64,000 bases of DNA, taken from assembly GCF_023715465.1 (NCBI RefSeq), contig NZ_JAMBOE010000007.1:1-64000 (forward strand), given 5' to 3'. A model generated the notes under the pieces. The model searched no databases and had not been told where the DNA came from. It saw only the letters and a program-made list of their open reading frames with translations. The position numbers and the translations under genes are program-made. Below, in pieces: positions 43,720-52,449 of this stretch. Within the stretch, counting starts at the first letter, position 1, and each line of letters starts with the position of its first letter. The DNA comes from Paenibacillus macerans (GTDB lineage Bacteria; Bacillota; Bacilli; Paenibacillales; Paenibacillaceae).

Positions 43720-44847
43720 ATGACGACACGCACAAAACGCGCGATCCTCTGGTCGGTGATCGGAGTCGTGATCGCAATCGCCGCATTCGTGGCTTACTAT
43801 TTTATCGCGATATATAATCAGGTGGACAACTTTAAGAAAGAAGGAGAAGAATCCCCTTTCTATAATGTTCAGCCTACCGAGACCAAAGCCGAGGAACCTC
43901 CGAAATGGGAGGGGACGGAACGGGTCAATATTTTGTTGATGGGCGTGGATGCCCGCGGCCTGAAAAAAGGGGAAATCCCCCGCTCGGACACGATGCTTGT
44001 CGCATCGCTTGATCCTGTCACCAAAAAGGCCTATCTCTTCTCTATTTTGCGCGATACCTATACGAATATTCCGGACTACGGCAAGGAACGGATCAATACG
44101 GCGATCACCCACGGCCCCAATACGGCGATGAAGGCGGTGTCCGATTTGCTCGGCATCCCGATCCAGTATTATGTTTACACCGATTTCCAAGGCTTTATCG
44201 AGCTGGTGGACGCGGTCGGCGGCGTCGATTTTTACGTAGAAAAAGACATGCGTTACACCAGTAAAGCGGATAACCATGAATACGACATCGATCTGAAAAA
44301 AGGCCAGCAGCATCTGGACGGCAAAACGGCGCTGCAATACGTGCGCTTCCGCCATGACGCCATGTCCGACTATACCCGGACGGAGCGGCAGCGCAACTTC
44401 CTGAAAGCAGTCGCGGATAAGCTGAAGTCGACGACTTCGATCATGATGCTGCCTTCGATTTTGGAGAAGGTGAATCCTTATATCGACACGAACCTGTCCG
44501 TGCAGGATATGTGGAAGCTGGCCACCGTCGGCTACGACAGCCAGCTGGCAGCAAGTGAACAGATTCCCCCGATGGAGCTATTGAAGGAAGAAACCGTCGG
44601 CGGATCGGACGTACTGGGCATTCGCAGCGAAGACGAACTGAAGCAGTACGTTCAGGATGTGTTCAACAAAGCGGAAGAATCCAAACCGGAGGACGGCAGC
44701 CAAAATTCCACGGAGGACAGCGGCGGCTCCGAAAGCGGCAGCGGCAGTGATAAAAGCAGCACCGGAAACAGCGGCAGTTCAAGCAGCGGCGGCCGAACGG
44801 GGAGCAGCGCTGACGGCGGCGAAACGGCGGGACCGCCGGCGGCTTAA
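43720..44847 (+). CDS. LytR-CpsA-Psr (LCP) family cell-wall glycopolymer ligase
   Basis: The 375-residue protein has one N-terminal membrane segment (about 10-32) and an extracellular LCP domain (about 66-220) with conserved Asp/Arg motifs: LLMGVDAR, PRSDTMLVASLDP, FSILRDTYTNIP, DAVGGVDFYV and YVRFRHDAMSDYTRTERQ. The Ser/Gly-rich tail (about 325-375) is disordered. LCP enzymes transfer undecaprenyl-linked polymers to peptidoglycan. AAAGGAACG precedes the start. It could attach teichoic-type polymers or the exopolysaccharide, but nothing here decides which. Confidence 0.9.
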   Translation: MTTRTKRAILWSVIGVVIAIAAFVAYYFIAIYNQVDNFKKEGEESPFYNVQPTETKAEEPPKWEGTERVNILLMGVDARGLKKGEIPRSDTMLVASLDPVTKKAYLFSILRDTYTNIPDYGKERINTAITHGPNTAMKAVSDLLGIPIQYYVYTDFQGFIELVDAVGGVDFYVEKDMRYTSKADNHEYDIDLKKGQQHLDGKTALQYVRFRHDAMSDYTRTERQRNFLKAVADKLKSTTSIMMLPSILEKVNPYIDTNLSVQDMWKLATVGYDSQLAASEQIPPMELLKEETVGGSDVLGIRSEDELKQYVQDVFNKAEESKPEDGSQNSTEDSGGSESGSGSDKSSTGNSGSSSSGGRTGSSADGGETAGPPAA

Positions 44848-44930
44848 CCCGCCGGGGTCACGCCTAGGCTCGCGACAGCTGCTCCCCTATCCGGCTTAGC
44901 TTGAGGAACACGCTCCCCCCGGATGAAGTC

Positions 44931-44984
44931 AACCCCGGAGTCTGCGGAACTGAATTGTTTCAGGGACGCGGCTCCGGGGTTTTC
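44931..44984 (+). terminator. terminator-like hairpin between LCP gene and gsaB
   Basis: AACCCCGGAG (44931-44940) pairs with CTCCGGGGTT (44972-44981) across a 31-nt loop and is followed by TTC. The T-run is short, so termination may be partial. Confidence 0.5.
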
Positions 44985-45016
44985 AAACCATTATCTTTGA
45001 AAGGAAGTTTTGCATT

Positions 45017-46330
45017 ATGAACCGATCGCAATCCGAACATCTTTACGAGGAAGCGCTCAAACATATCGTCGGCGGCGTCAACAGCCCCTCCCGGTCTTTT
45101 AAAGCGGTGGGCGGCGGGGCGCCCGTTTTTATGAAAAAAGCGGAGGGCGCTTATTTCTGGGACGTGGACGGCAACCGCTACGTCGATTATTTAGCCGCCT
45201 ACGGGCCGATCATTACCGGTCACGCCCATCCGCACGTAACGCGGGCCATTCAAGAGGCGGCGGCGAACGGGACGCTTTACGGCACGCCCACCGAGTTGGA
45301 AATCAGGCTCGCTAAAATGCTGAAGGAAGCGATCCCTTCGATGGACAAGGTTCGCTTCGTCAACTCCGGCACAGAAGCCGTCATGACGACGATCCGCGTC
45401 GCCCGCGCCTATACGAAGCGCAACAAAATCATCAAATTCGCCGGCTGCTACCACGGCCATTCCGATCTCGTGCTGGTCGCGGCCGGCTCCGGCCCATCCA
45501 CGCTCGGCATCCCCGACAGCGCTGGGATTCCGACCAGCATCGCACACGAGGTGATCACCGTGCCGTTTAACGATGCTTCGGCGCTGAAGGATGCGCTGGA
45601 CCGGTGGGGCGACGACATCGCCGCCGTCATGGTCGAGCCGATCGTCGGCAATTTCGGCATGGTGATGCCAAAGCCCGGCTTCCTGGAAGACCTCTGCCGG
45701 CTGGCGCGGCAGTATGGCGCCCTCGTCATTTACGACGAGGTCATTACGGCCTTCCGCTTCCATTACGGCTCGGCGCAAACGTACGCCGGGCTGGCGAATC
45801 ACGAAGCAATCCGGCCGGACCTGACCGCGCTCGGCAAAATCATCGGCGGCGGATTGCCGATCGGCGCGTACGGCGGCAGCAAAGAGATCATGGAGCAGGT
45901 GGCGCCGCTTGGTCCGGCCTATCAGGCCGGGACGATGGCCGGCAACCCCGCCTCCATCTCGGCCGGCATCGCCTGCCTTGAGGTGCTGCAGGGCGAAGGC
46001 GTCTACGCCGAGATGGACCGTCTCGCCGCGAAGCTGACGGACGGCCTGGCCGACTCGGCCCGCCGGCACGGGGTGCCGCTGACGATCAACCGCATCCGCG
46101 GTTCGTTTTCGACGCACTTCTGCGATCACCCCGTCACCAATTACGACGAGGCGCAGGATACCGACAGCGCAGCGTTTGCCGCCTTTTTCCGGGCGATGTT
46201 GAACCGCGGCGTCAATCTCGCCCCGTCGAAATTCGAAGCCTGGTTCCTGACGACCGCGCATACGGACAGCGACATCGACTTTACGCTCGAAGCCGCCGAG
46301 TCCGCGTTTAAGGAAATCGCCGGCAGGTGA
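45017..46330 (+). CDS. gsaB: glutamate-1-semialdehyde 2,1-aminomutase
   Basis: The 437-residue class III PLP aminotransferase makes 5-aminolevulinate for heme synthesis. The start has GAAAGGAAG. Visible motifs are [41 protein letters not shown] and the PLP-Lys in [19 protein letters not shown]. It stands alone rather than in a hemAXCDBL operon and lies near bcp, matching gsaB, the second paralogue of B. subtilis, better than hemL. Confidence 0.93.
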   Translation: MNRSQSEHLYEEALKHIVGGVNSPSRSFKAVGGGAPVFMKKAEGAYFWDVDGNRYVDYLAAYGPIITGHAHPHVTRAIQEAAANGTLYGTPTELEIRLAKMLKEAIPSMDKVRFVNSGTEAVMTTIRVARAYTKRNKIIKFAGCYHGHSDLVLVAAGSGPSTLGIPDSAGIPTSIAHEVITVPFNDASALKDALDRWGDDIAAVMVEPIVGNFGMVMPKPGFLEDLCRLARQYGALVIYDEVITAFRFHYGSAQTYAGLANHEAIRPDLTALGKIIGGGLPIGAYGGSKEIMEQVAPLGPAYQAGTMAGNPASISAGIACLEVLQGEGVYAEMDRLAAKLTDGLADSARRHGVPLTINRIRGSFSTHFCDHPVTNYDEAQDTDSAAFAAFFRAMLNRGVNLAPSKFEAWFLTTAHTDSDIDFTLEAAESAFKEIAGR

Positions 46331-46344
46331 ACGAATGACGTTTT

Positions 46345-46512
46345 TGACGCCGGGTTCTTGGCGTCATGTTTTCGGCGTCGGGTTCTCGGCGTCATGTAAC
46401 GTCGGGTTCTCGGCCTCACGTTTTCAGCGTCGGATTTTGGGGGGCGGGCTTTGGTGTTAGGTTTCAATGTCGGGTTTCGGCTTCAGGTTTTCGGCATCGG
46501 GCTTCGGTGTCA
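46345..46512. repeat. degenerate GC-rich tandem repeats after gsaB
   Basis: About a dozen variants of a 12-14-bp unit close to GGTTTTCGGCGTC follow each other (GTTCTTGGCGTC, GTTTTCGGCGTC, GTTCTCGGCGTC, GTTTTCAGCGTC, GTTTCGGCTTC and so on). No convincing reading frame or ribosome binding site accompanies them. Confidence 0.65.
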
Positions 46513-46577
46513 CTTTCCGGATGGCCGTTCACGCTGAGCTCGGAATGGAATCATGGCATCCTCAAGCCCACCGATAA

Positions 46578-46772
46578 TAACGGTAATTTTTGGCGTTATT
46601 CCGGAGATATCCCTCACTCAATGAGAAATAGAGGAAATTTATGTCGCTATTTACTTGAATCACAAGTAAATACCCGCGTTCTGGACCATTCATAGATAAA
46701 TAAGGACAAAAAATGTCGCTAATAGGGATGAACATGCCTAGCTCCTAATAATAAGAACATAAAGTTCCGCTA
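46578..46772. repeat. FFRR intergenic element C (TARNGG-N12-CGYTATT type)
   Basis: Forward units start at 46578 (TAACGG) and 46629 (TAGAGG), 51 bp apart. Inverted units end at 46721 and 46772 (CGCTA), 51 bp apart. Forward-2 start to inverted-1 end is 92 bp, one helical turn more than in elements A and B. It fills most of the gap between the tandem GC repeats and the BASS transporter gene. Confidence 0.65.
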
Positions 46773-46973
46773 TTTTGATGGTCCAGCCGACGGTTGGCCG
46801 ATCCAATAGCCGGCTGTCAAGGACTGATTTCTAGGTTGAGCACCCTTTTGTTCCTTCATTTTCGGTTTTTGTTCTCACCGGACGGTCACAAATAGCGGGC
46901 GCTATCCCATTTACGATTCTCGCAGGACAGGTCTATACTAAAAGAAGCAGATGTATAAAGGATGTTGCTGGAA

Positions 46974-47942
46974 ATGCTGCAAACCATAAACCGACAACTG
47001 AACCGGATGATGCCCTTGATTACGCCGACCAGCATTTTGATCGGGGTGTTGTGCGGCGGCAGTTTGTCTGCTTATACGTACCTGTCCCCATGGCTGTTCG
47101 CTTTCATGACCTTTGCCGGAAGCATTAGCCTGAGCTTCAAGGATTTTTTGAACGTGCTTAAAAAACCCTTGCCCCTGATTCTCTGCCTGTTCATCCTGCA
47201 TTTGGCGATGCCTTTGCTTGCCATGGGTTTGGGACATCTAGCGTTCCCGGGGGATTTTTATACGATTACCGGATTTATTCTCGCCGCCGCCATTCCTACG
47301 GGAGTCAGCAGCTTCGTATGGGTCGGTATCTACAGGGGCAACATCGCCCTTACCTTGTCGATTATCCTGATTGACACGATTCTGGCGCCTTTCGTCGTTC
47401 CCGGCATCCTGGCGCTGCTGGTCGGCACGAACGTCCAACTCGACGCCGCCGCGATGATGGGCAGCCTGTTCTGGATGATCGTTGTCCCCTCGCTGCTCGG
47501 CATGCTGATGAACCAGTGGAGCAAAGGGGCGGTTATTGCGGCTTGGGGGCCATGGCTGAACCCGTTTTCCAAACTGGCCATGGCCATCGTTGTGGCGATC
47601 AACGGCGCGGTCGTCGCTCCTTATTTAACAAATTTCAACCCGCGGCTGTTGGGTCTTGGGGCCATTATCGTCTTGCTTGCCACGATCGGCTACCTGCTGG
47701 GCTTCGGCTTTTCCAGGCTGATGCGGTTGAACGAGGCCGACAAGGTTGCGCTCGTCTTCAACGGCGGCATGCGCAACATCAGCGCCGGCGCGGTGCTGGC
47801 CGTTACGTACTTCCCCGCTCCGGTAGCCGTTCCGGTCGTGCTCGGCATGGTGTTCCAGCAGATGATGGCCTCCCTGGTCGGCTATGTGATCGGCCGCCAA
47901 TCCCGCGCGCAGGAGCGGACCGACACGGCTTCCGCCGCCTGA
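46974..47942 (+). CDS. bile acid:sodium symporter (BASS) family transporter
   Basis: The protein has about 322 residues and nine to ten membrane segments. Features of the BASS family are AGSISLSFKDFLNVLKKP after the second segment, the ITGFILAAAIPTGVSSFVWVGIYRGN crossover-type region and NGGMRNISAGAVLAVTYFPAPVAVP near the end. Members move organic anions such as bile acids, pantoate or keto acids with Na+. The substrate is unknown. The ATG at 46974 is preferred. Another 12 bp upstream overlaps the AAAGGA site. Confidence 0.85.
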   Translation: MLQTINRQLNRMMPLITPTSILIGVLCGGSLSAYTYLSPWLFAFMTFAGSISLSFKDFLNVLKKPLPLILCLFILHLAMPLLAMGLGHLAFPGDFYTITGFILAAAIPTGVSSFVWVGIYRGNIALTLSIILIDTILAPFVVPGILALLVGTNVQLDAAAMMGSLFWMIVVPSLLGMLMNQWSKGAVIAAWGPWLNPFSKLAMAIVVAINGAVVAPYLTNFNPRLLGLGAIIVLLATIGYLLGFGFSRLMRLNEADKVALVFNGGMRNISAGAVLAVTYFPAPVAVPVVLGMVFQQMMASLVGYVIGRQSRAQERTDTASAA

Positions 47943-48114
47943 CGCTGCGCCACTACGCTGGCTGACGTTGTGCCTCTCCGCCGCCTGAAACTACGCCTCC
48001 CGCAAACAGTGCAACGGCGAAATCTGCCTAAAAAGTCCGCGCCGGCCCTGTCGTTTTTTCGTTTATCTAGTAGACGATTCTGGAAATAATGTTAGCATGA
48101 TGGCAAGTGAAGAC

Positions 48115-48305
48115 TTGAGAAAACGGCAAAATTAGTCTATTGAAGATCTTGGGTGACAGCATAGAGGAAAAAAAGGGCGCTATTTTCACGATTTAGTAGC
48201 GAAGGTCCGCCTTTTCGACCTGTTCATCGAAAAATAAGACCCAAAAGTTCCCCTATGGTGATGAATAGGCTCAAATTCGGAAAATAAGACCCTAAAGTTC
48301 CTCTG
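48115..48305. repeat. FFRR-like intergenic element D (AATAAGACCC type)
   Basis: A clear forward unit starts at 48162 (TAGAGG...CTATTTTC). Inverted units with AAAATAAGACCC-AAAGTTCC end at 48255 and 48305, 50 bp apart. The first forward unit (about 48115) is strongly degenerate, and an extra partial unit sits at about 48197. It is the weakest member of the group. Confidence 0.5.
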
Positions 48306-48479
48306 TTTTATGGGGGACGATACTGCGCACAAGACTACTATAGAACAAAGTGATCCATGGCCCCAGTCCGCAGATTAGCCATATTATTTCCGGATCATTT
48401 TACTAGTTTTCGCCCCATAGTATTCCACTCCCCCTGTTTACCGGCCCTCCGGTTCTTCTGCCCTGCCGGTTTCCCGGCC

Positions 48480-48569
48480 CTCATTCCGTCTCTTTCCGCT
48501 CTTTTCTGTCCCTTCCCACTCTTTTCTGTCCCTTCCCGCTCTCATTCCGTCCCTTTCCGCTCACTTCCG
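48480..48569 (+). repeat. pyrimidine-only-like tandem repeats upstream of the MetE-like gene
   Basis: Units of 19-21 bp, for example CTCTTTTCTGTCCCTTCCCA (48499-48518) and its near copy (48519-48538), flanked by CTCATTCCGTCTCTTTCCG variants, make a strand that is almost all C and T. No gene is evident between 47943 and 48709 apart from this and element D. Confidence 0.75.
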
Positions 48570-48709
48570 AACCTTGCCATTTATCTTTTACCTGCTTTGC
48601 CGCTGTTCTTCATCAGCGCTTTTCCGTATAATAGAGTATAAACTAGAATATTGCCCCCGGCCTCTAGGCTGAAAGGCAGCAAATATCTAAGGCAAAGGAT
48701 GGGAGTACT

Positions 48710-49831
48710 TTGAATCAATCCGCAGCAAAATCTCTTGGGCGCAGCATTCCCCCGTTTCGGGCCGATCAGGTCGGCAGCCTGCTTCGGACCGCAGCGATCA
48801 AAACAGCCCGCGAGCAGCGCGCAAACGGCAGTTTGTCCGCCGAGCAGTTATGGGAAATCGAAAACGAAGAGATCCGCCGCATCGTGGACAAGCAGAAGGA
48901 AGTCGGCCTTCAGGCCGTAACCGACGGCGAATTCCGCCGGGCGTGGTGGCATTTTGATTTTCTTGAAAATCTTGACGGCGTGGAAGGATATGAAGCCGAA
49001 AGCGGCATCCAGTTCCACGGTGTCCAATCGAAAGCACACAGCATCAAAGTCACGGGCAAAGTCGATTTCAGCAATCATCCGATGCTGGAAGACTATAAAT
49101 TCCTGCACGGACTGGCCGGTTCGCATACGGCAAAAATGACCATCCCCAGCCCCAACATGCTCTATTACCGGGGTAAAATCGATACGCCGCTGTATGAGGA
49201 TAAAGAAGTGTTTTTCGAGGATTTGACCCAGGCTTATAAAAAAGCGATTCGTGCTTTCTATGATGTGGGCTGCCGCTACCTGCAGCTGGACGACACCTCC
49301 TGGGCCGCCTTCTTCTCCGAAGAATCCAGGGACAAGCTGATTGCGCAGGGCAAAGATCCGCAACAGGTGCTTGAACTGTCGGCCAAAATGATCAACGAAG
49401 CGATCGCAGACCGCCCGGCGGACATGGCGATCACCATGCACATCTGCCGCGGCAATTTCCGCTCCACCTGGACCGGATCCGGCGGTTACGACGCGGCGGC
49501 TGAAACGATCTTCGGCGGCCTGAACCTGGACGGATTGTTCCTGGAATTCGACGATGAACGCTCCGGCGGATTCGAACCGCTGCGTTATGTCAATCGACCT
49601 GATTTGCAGGTCGTGCTGGGCCTGATCACCTCCAAGTTCGGCGAGCTCGAAAACCCGGATACGATCAAGCGGCGCATCGAAGAAGCTTCCCGCTACGTAG
49701 GCCTTAATCAGCTGTGCCTGAGCCCGCAGTGCGGCTTCGCTTCTACCGAAGAAGGCAACCTGGTAGCCGAGGAACAGCAGTGGGCCAAGCTGCGCCATGT
49801 TGTGGAAATCGCTGCCGATGTGTGGAAGTAA
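48710..49831 (+). CDS. cobalamin-independent methionine synthase-like protein (YxjG/YxjH type)
   Basis: The 373-residue protein corresponds to the C-terminal catalytic half of MetE. Zinc-ligand motifs are visible as MHICRGNF (His-x-Cys) and LCLSPQCGF (Cys), with DGEFRRAWWHFDFLENL and YLQLDDTSWAAFF in the barrel. B. subtilis YxjG and YxjH have this size and family. They are thought to transfer methyl groups to homocysteine. The start is TTG with GGATGGGAG upstream. No S-box or T-box leader was recognised. Confidence 0.87.
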   Translation: MNQSAAKSLGRSIPPFRADQVGSLLRTAAIKTAREQRANGSLSAEQLWEIENEEIRRIVDKQKEVGLQAVTDGEFRRAWWHFDFLENLDGVEGYEAESGIQFHGVQSKAHSIKVTGKVDFSNHPMLEDYKFLHGLAGSHTAKMTIPSPNMLYYRGKIDTPLYEDKEVFFEDLTQAYKKAIRAFYDVGCRYLQLDDTSWAAFFSEESRDKLIAQGKDPQQVLELSAKMINEAIADRPADMAITMHICRGNFRSTWTGSGGYDAAAETIFGGLNLDGLFLEFDDERSGGFEPLRYVNRPDLQVVLGLITSKFGELENPDTIKRRIEEASRYVGLNQLCLSPQCGFASTEEGNLVAEEQQWAKLRHVVEIAADVWK

Positions 49832-49865
49832 CATCCGTTAACCAGGCACGTCCATGTTCATAGCT

Positions 49866-49960
49866 AAAAAAAGCCGTCCCCGGTCTTTGGGGACTGGCCC
49901 CTGTCTTCACAGACAAGGGCCAGTCCTTCCAAGCTAAGACCAGCGGGACGGCTTTCTTTT
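49866..49960. terminator. long bidirectional terminator
   Basis: The outer arms AAGCCGTCCC and GGGACGGCTT enclose an inner stem GGACTGGCCCCTGTCT / AGACAAGGGCCAGTCC. The plus strand ends TTCTTTT and the minus strand has seven T. It lies between convergent genes (MetE-like and the sugar-binding protein). Confidence 0.85.
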
Positions 49961-49982
49961 ATATGCAGATCAGACCGCGTGC

Positions 49983-51440
49983 TTACTGCTGCGGAGCTTT
50001 GTCGAAGAAATTCTCCTGCACGTATTTGGCCGCGATATCAAGCTGTTGTTTGGAGTCGGTGTCCTTTTTCGAGAACGACTCCTGCACGACATTGGACATG
50101 GTTGCATAGTAGTCCTGTGTGCCGAATTGCGCTTCCGGCTTGCCTTCCAGCAGGCTGAACAGCTGCGGATCGTATTTGTACACGTTGTCGTATTTGTCGT
50201 AGATGGCTTTGACCTTCGCGGCGTATTCCGAATCATCGCTGAAATATTCGAGCGGCGTCGGAATGTAGTATTTGCCTTCGTCCTTGCGAGCTTTGATCGT
50301 ATCCTCCACCGATTTCAACGCATCGTCCGTGAAATAATCAAACGTAATATAGCGGAAGGCCATTTCCTGCTCGTCCTTCGTTGCGTTCGGGTTGATGACG
50401 AGATAGTTGCCGCCCAAAATCCCGTAATGCTTGCCGCCCTTCTCCGCCGCAGGCATCGGATAAGCGATCACGTCCTCCGGCTTCATGCCGCCTTCGTTCA
50501 GCGCCGCCTGGATCACGTCAAACGCCCCGGCGATCACCATCCCCGTCCGGCCTTGCTTAAACGAGCTGATCGCATCGCCCCAGCCAAGCGCCCAGTCCTG
50601 CGGAATCGCGTTCGCTTCCCAGCGCAGTTTTTTGTAGAAGTCCATTGCTTTAACTCCGGCTTCGGAGTTGAACACCGCCGTCAGCTTCCCGCCTTCGGTC
50701 GTCTGAATGTCGCCGCCGGCTTCAAACAGGAAATTCGTCCAGTTCCAGCCCGCTTCGTTGCCTTTCCCCATCGGCGCGATCCCGGAGATGCCTTTTTTCG
50801 GATCGGCTACACCTTTGGCCGTGTTGTACATGTCGTCCCACGTCCAGTCGAGCGCCGGTATCGCCACGCCTTTTTCATCGAGCAGCTTTTTGTTAATGAC
50901 CGTCGAAGTTACGTAACCGTTTTGCGTGATACCGTACACTTTGCCGTCGACGATAAACTGGTCCTGCAGCACGGGATTGATCTCGTCTTTGTACTCCCAG
51001 TTGTTCCAAAGCTCCGTGATATCGGCTACCCAGCCGCGTTCCACAAGCAACTGTGCTTCGGTCGCCCAGGTATTGTAGAACGTCGGCGCTTCGTTGGAGG
51101 CCATTTTCGCGCCGATTTCGTTTACATTATACGCCCAATCGTCTTTGATGATCGTCACGTTCGGATATTTCGCCTGGAAGCGGGCGATTTTATCGTCCTC
51201 CTGCTTGCGCAGCGTCGTTTCGTCCGGCAGCGGATAGTGGATTTTCAGCGTGACTTTGCGCTGCGTAATATCGCCCGCTTCCCCCGCGGTCCCGGCATCG
51301 CTGCCGCCATTGCCGCTTGTGCCGGCGGCTTCGCCATTTCCGGTGCCCGCCGCATTTTTATTGCCTCCGCCTCCGCCGCAGGCCGCCAGCAACGAGCCAA
51401 ACAGCACGAGACACATCAAAACTGCTGAAAACTTACGCAT
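49983..51440 (-). CDS. sugar-binding lipoprotein of an ABC importer
   Basis: The 485-residue family 1 extracellular solute-binding protein has lipobox LLAACGGG at residues of about 17-24, a Gly/Ser/Ala-rich linker, then a two-lobe binding domain. MRKFSAV is chosen as start because GGGGAG stands 7 bp upstream. A frame 90 bp longer lacks one. With two permeases directly upstream and a YesMN system beyond, it is a typical Paenibacillus oligosaccharide importer. No ATPase gene is present, so a shared MsmX-type ATPase is expected. Confidence 0.9.
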   Translation of the reverse strand: MRKFSAVLMCLVLFGSLLAACGGGGGNKNAAGTGNGEAAGTSGNGGSDAGTAGEAGDITQRKVTLKIHYPLPDETTLRKQEDDKIARFQAKYPNVTIIKDDWAYNVNEIGAKMASNEAPTFYNTWATEAQLLVERGWVADITELWNNWEYKDEINPVLQDQFIVDGKVYGITQNGYVTSTVINKKLLDEKGVAIPALDWTWDDMYNTAKGVADPKKGISGIAPMGKGNEAGWNWTNFLFEAGGDIQTTEGGKLTAVFNSEAGVKAMDFYKKLRWEANAIPQDWALGWGDAISSFKQGRTGMVIAGAFDVIQAALNEGGMKPEDVIAYPMPAAEKGGKHYGILGGNYLVINPNATKDEQEMAFRYITFDYFTDDALKSVEDTIKARKDEGKYYIPTPLEYFSDDSEYAAKVKAIYDKYDNVYKYDPQLFSLLEGKPEAQFGTQDYYATMSNVVQESFSKKDTDSKQQLDIAAKYVQENFFDKAPQQ

Positions 51441-51573
51441 TGAAACTCCCCTTTTCACAAAAATTATTTGTTGAGGTTGTTCACTTGTACTTGAATGACA
51501 TCTCCATCTTAAAAGAGAACTCTTGAGCAATCGATGTGCAATCGTATTCCTTTCGTGTGCAGGCCTACGATGT

Positions 51574-51587
51574 TGAAAACGCTATCC
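51574..51587. promoter_or_regulatory. cre-like site before the sugar-binding protein gene
   Basis: TGAAAACGCTATCC fits the catabolite-responsive element TGWAANCGNTNWCA except at the end. It overlaps the stop of the upstream permease gene, about 135 bp before the binding-protein start. CcpA control is plausible but weakly supported. Confidence 0.3.
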
Positions 51588-52448
51588 TTTCACCGCGGAC
51601 AAGCTGACGCTGCGCATGATGAATTTCTGGAAGAACAGGAAGATGAAGATCGGCGGAATCATCGCCATGAACAGAATCGTAAATTTCACGTTGGTGTCCA
51701 GGCTGCGCGCGTTGACTACATACTTGTATATGGCTGTCGCCAGCGTGTATTTATCTTCGGTCTGCATGACGAGCGACGGCCAGAACCAGTCGTTCCAGGC
51801 AGTGGAGAAAATAAAGATCGCCAGCGTGGCGAAAATCGGCACCGACAGCGGCACGGCGATCCGGATGAAGCCGGTCCATTCCGAAGCCCCGTCAATGCGG
51901 GCCGCCTCAAAAATTTCCGGGTGGATGCCGTCGAAGAAGTTTTTGATCAGCAGAAAATAGTAGGCGCTCGCTCCCGCTGGAAGCCAGAAAGCCCAGTAAG
52001 AGTTCAGCAATCCGAGCTCCTTCAGGTTGACGAAGTTCGGAATCATGTAGCTGGAAGCCGGGATGAACAGCGTCATCAGAATGAAAAAATAAATCCCCCG
52101 GCCAAAAGGCACGCCGATCCGCGAAATGCTGAACGCGGCCAGCCCCAGCACCAAAACGGTCATGAGCAGATTCCCGGCGAAAATCAGCAGCGTATTTTTT
52201 AAGTAAGTCGGCAAATCAATAAACGTCCAGCCTCTGGCGTAATTTTCCCAATGCCACTCCTGAGGAAAAAACCGTGGTGGAAACGAATTGACCTCCGGGT
52301 TGCTTTTGAGCCCGTTAAACAGCGTCATGGCGATCGGATACAGCATCGTAACGACCATCACGGCAATGCATAACACCATTAATCCGTATAAGACTTTGTT
52401 CAACGGCTTCCGCAGATCGGACGGCGACAAAATCCCTCTTTCTTTCAT
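51582..52448 (-). CDS. sugar ABC permease, MalG-like
   Basis: The 288-residue permease has six membrane segments and the EAA-type loop EAARIDGASEWTGFIRIAVPLSVPI that docks the ATPase. The start has GGGGGGAG upstream and is 1 bp from the MalF-like gene. It is the second permease of the importer. Confidence 0.92.
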   Translation of the reverse strand: MKERGILSPSDLRKPLNKVLYGLMVLCIAVMVVTMLYPIAMTLFNGLKSNPEVNSFPPRFFPQEWHWENYARGWTFIDLPTYLKNTLLIFAGNLLMTVLVLGLAAFSISRIGVPFGRGIYFFILMTLFIPASSYMIPNFVNLKELGLLNSYWAFWLPAGASAYYFLLIKNFFDGIHPEIFEAARIDGASEWTGFIRIAVPLSVPIFATLAIFIFSTAWNDWFWPSLVMQTEDKYTLATAIYKYVVNARSLDTNVKFTILFMAMIPPIFIFLFFQKFIMRSVSLSAVKG

Positions 52449-52449
52449 G

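Noticed and set aside
45191-46261. Long antisense open frame (356 codons) opposite gsaB
   Set aside because: It is a mirror of a high-GC coding gene, rich in Arg/Gly/His, without a ribosome site or recognisable domains. The plus-strand product is unmistakable.
48357-48641. Small protein gene upstream of the MetE-like gene
   Set aside because: The frame is produced by the pyrimidine repeats (Pro/Ser/Phe/Leu only), with no ribosome site.
48330-48709. SAM (S-box) or T-box leader before the MetE-like gene
   Set aside because: No S-box core motifs or T-box sequence were found, only pyrimidine repeats.
50046-51428. Long open frame (460 codons) opposite the sugar-binding protein gene
   Set aside because: Composition and lack of family features show a shadow of the minus-strand gene.
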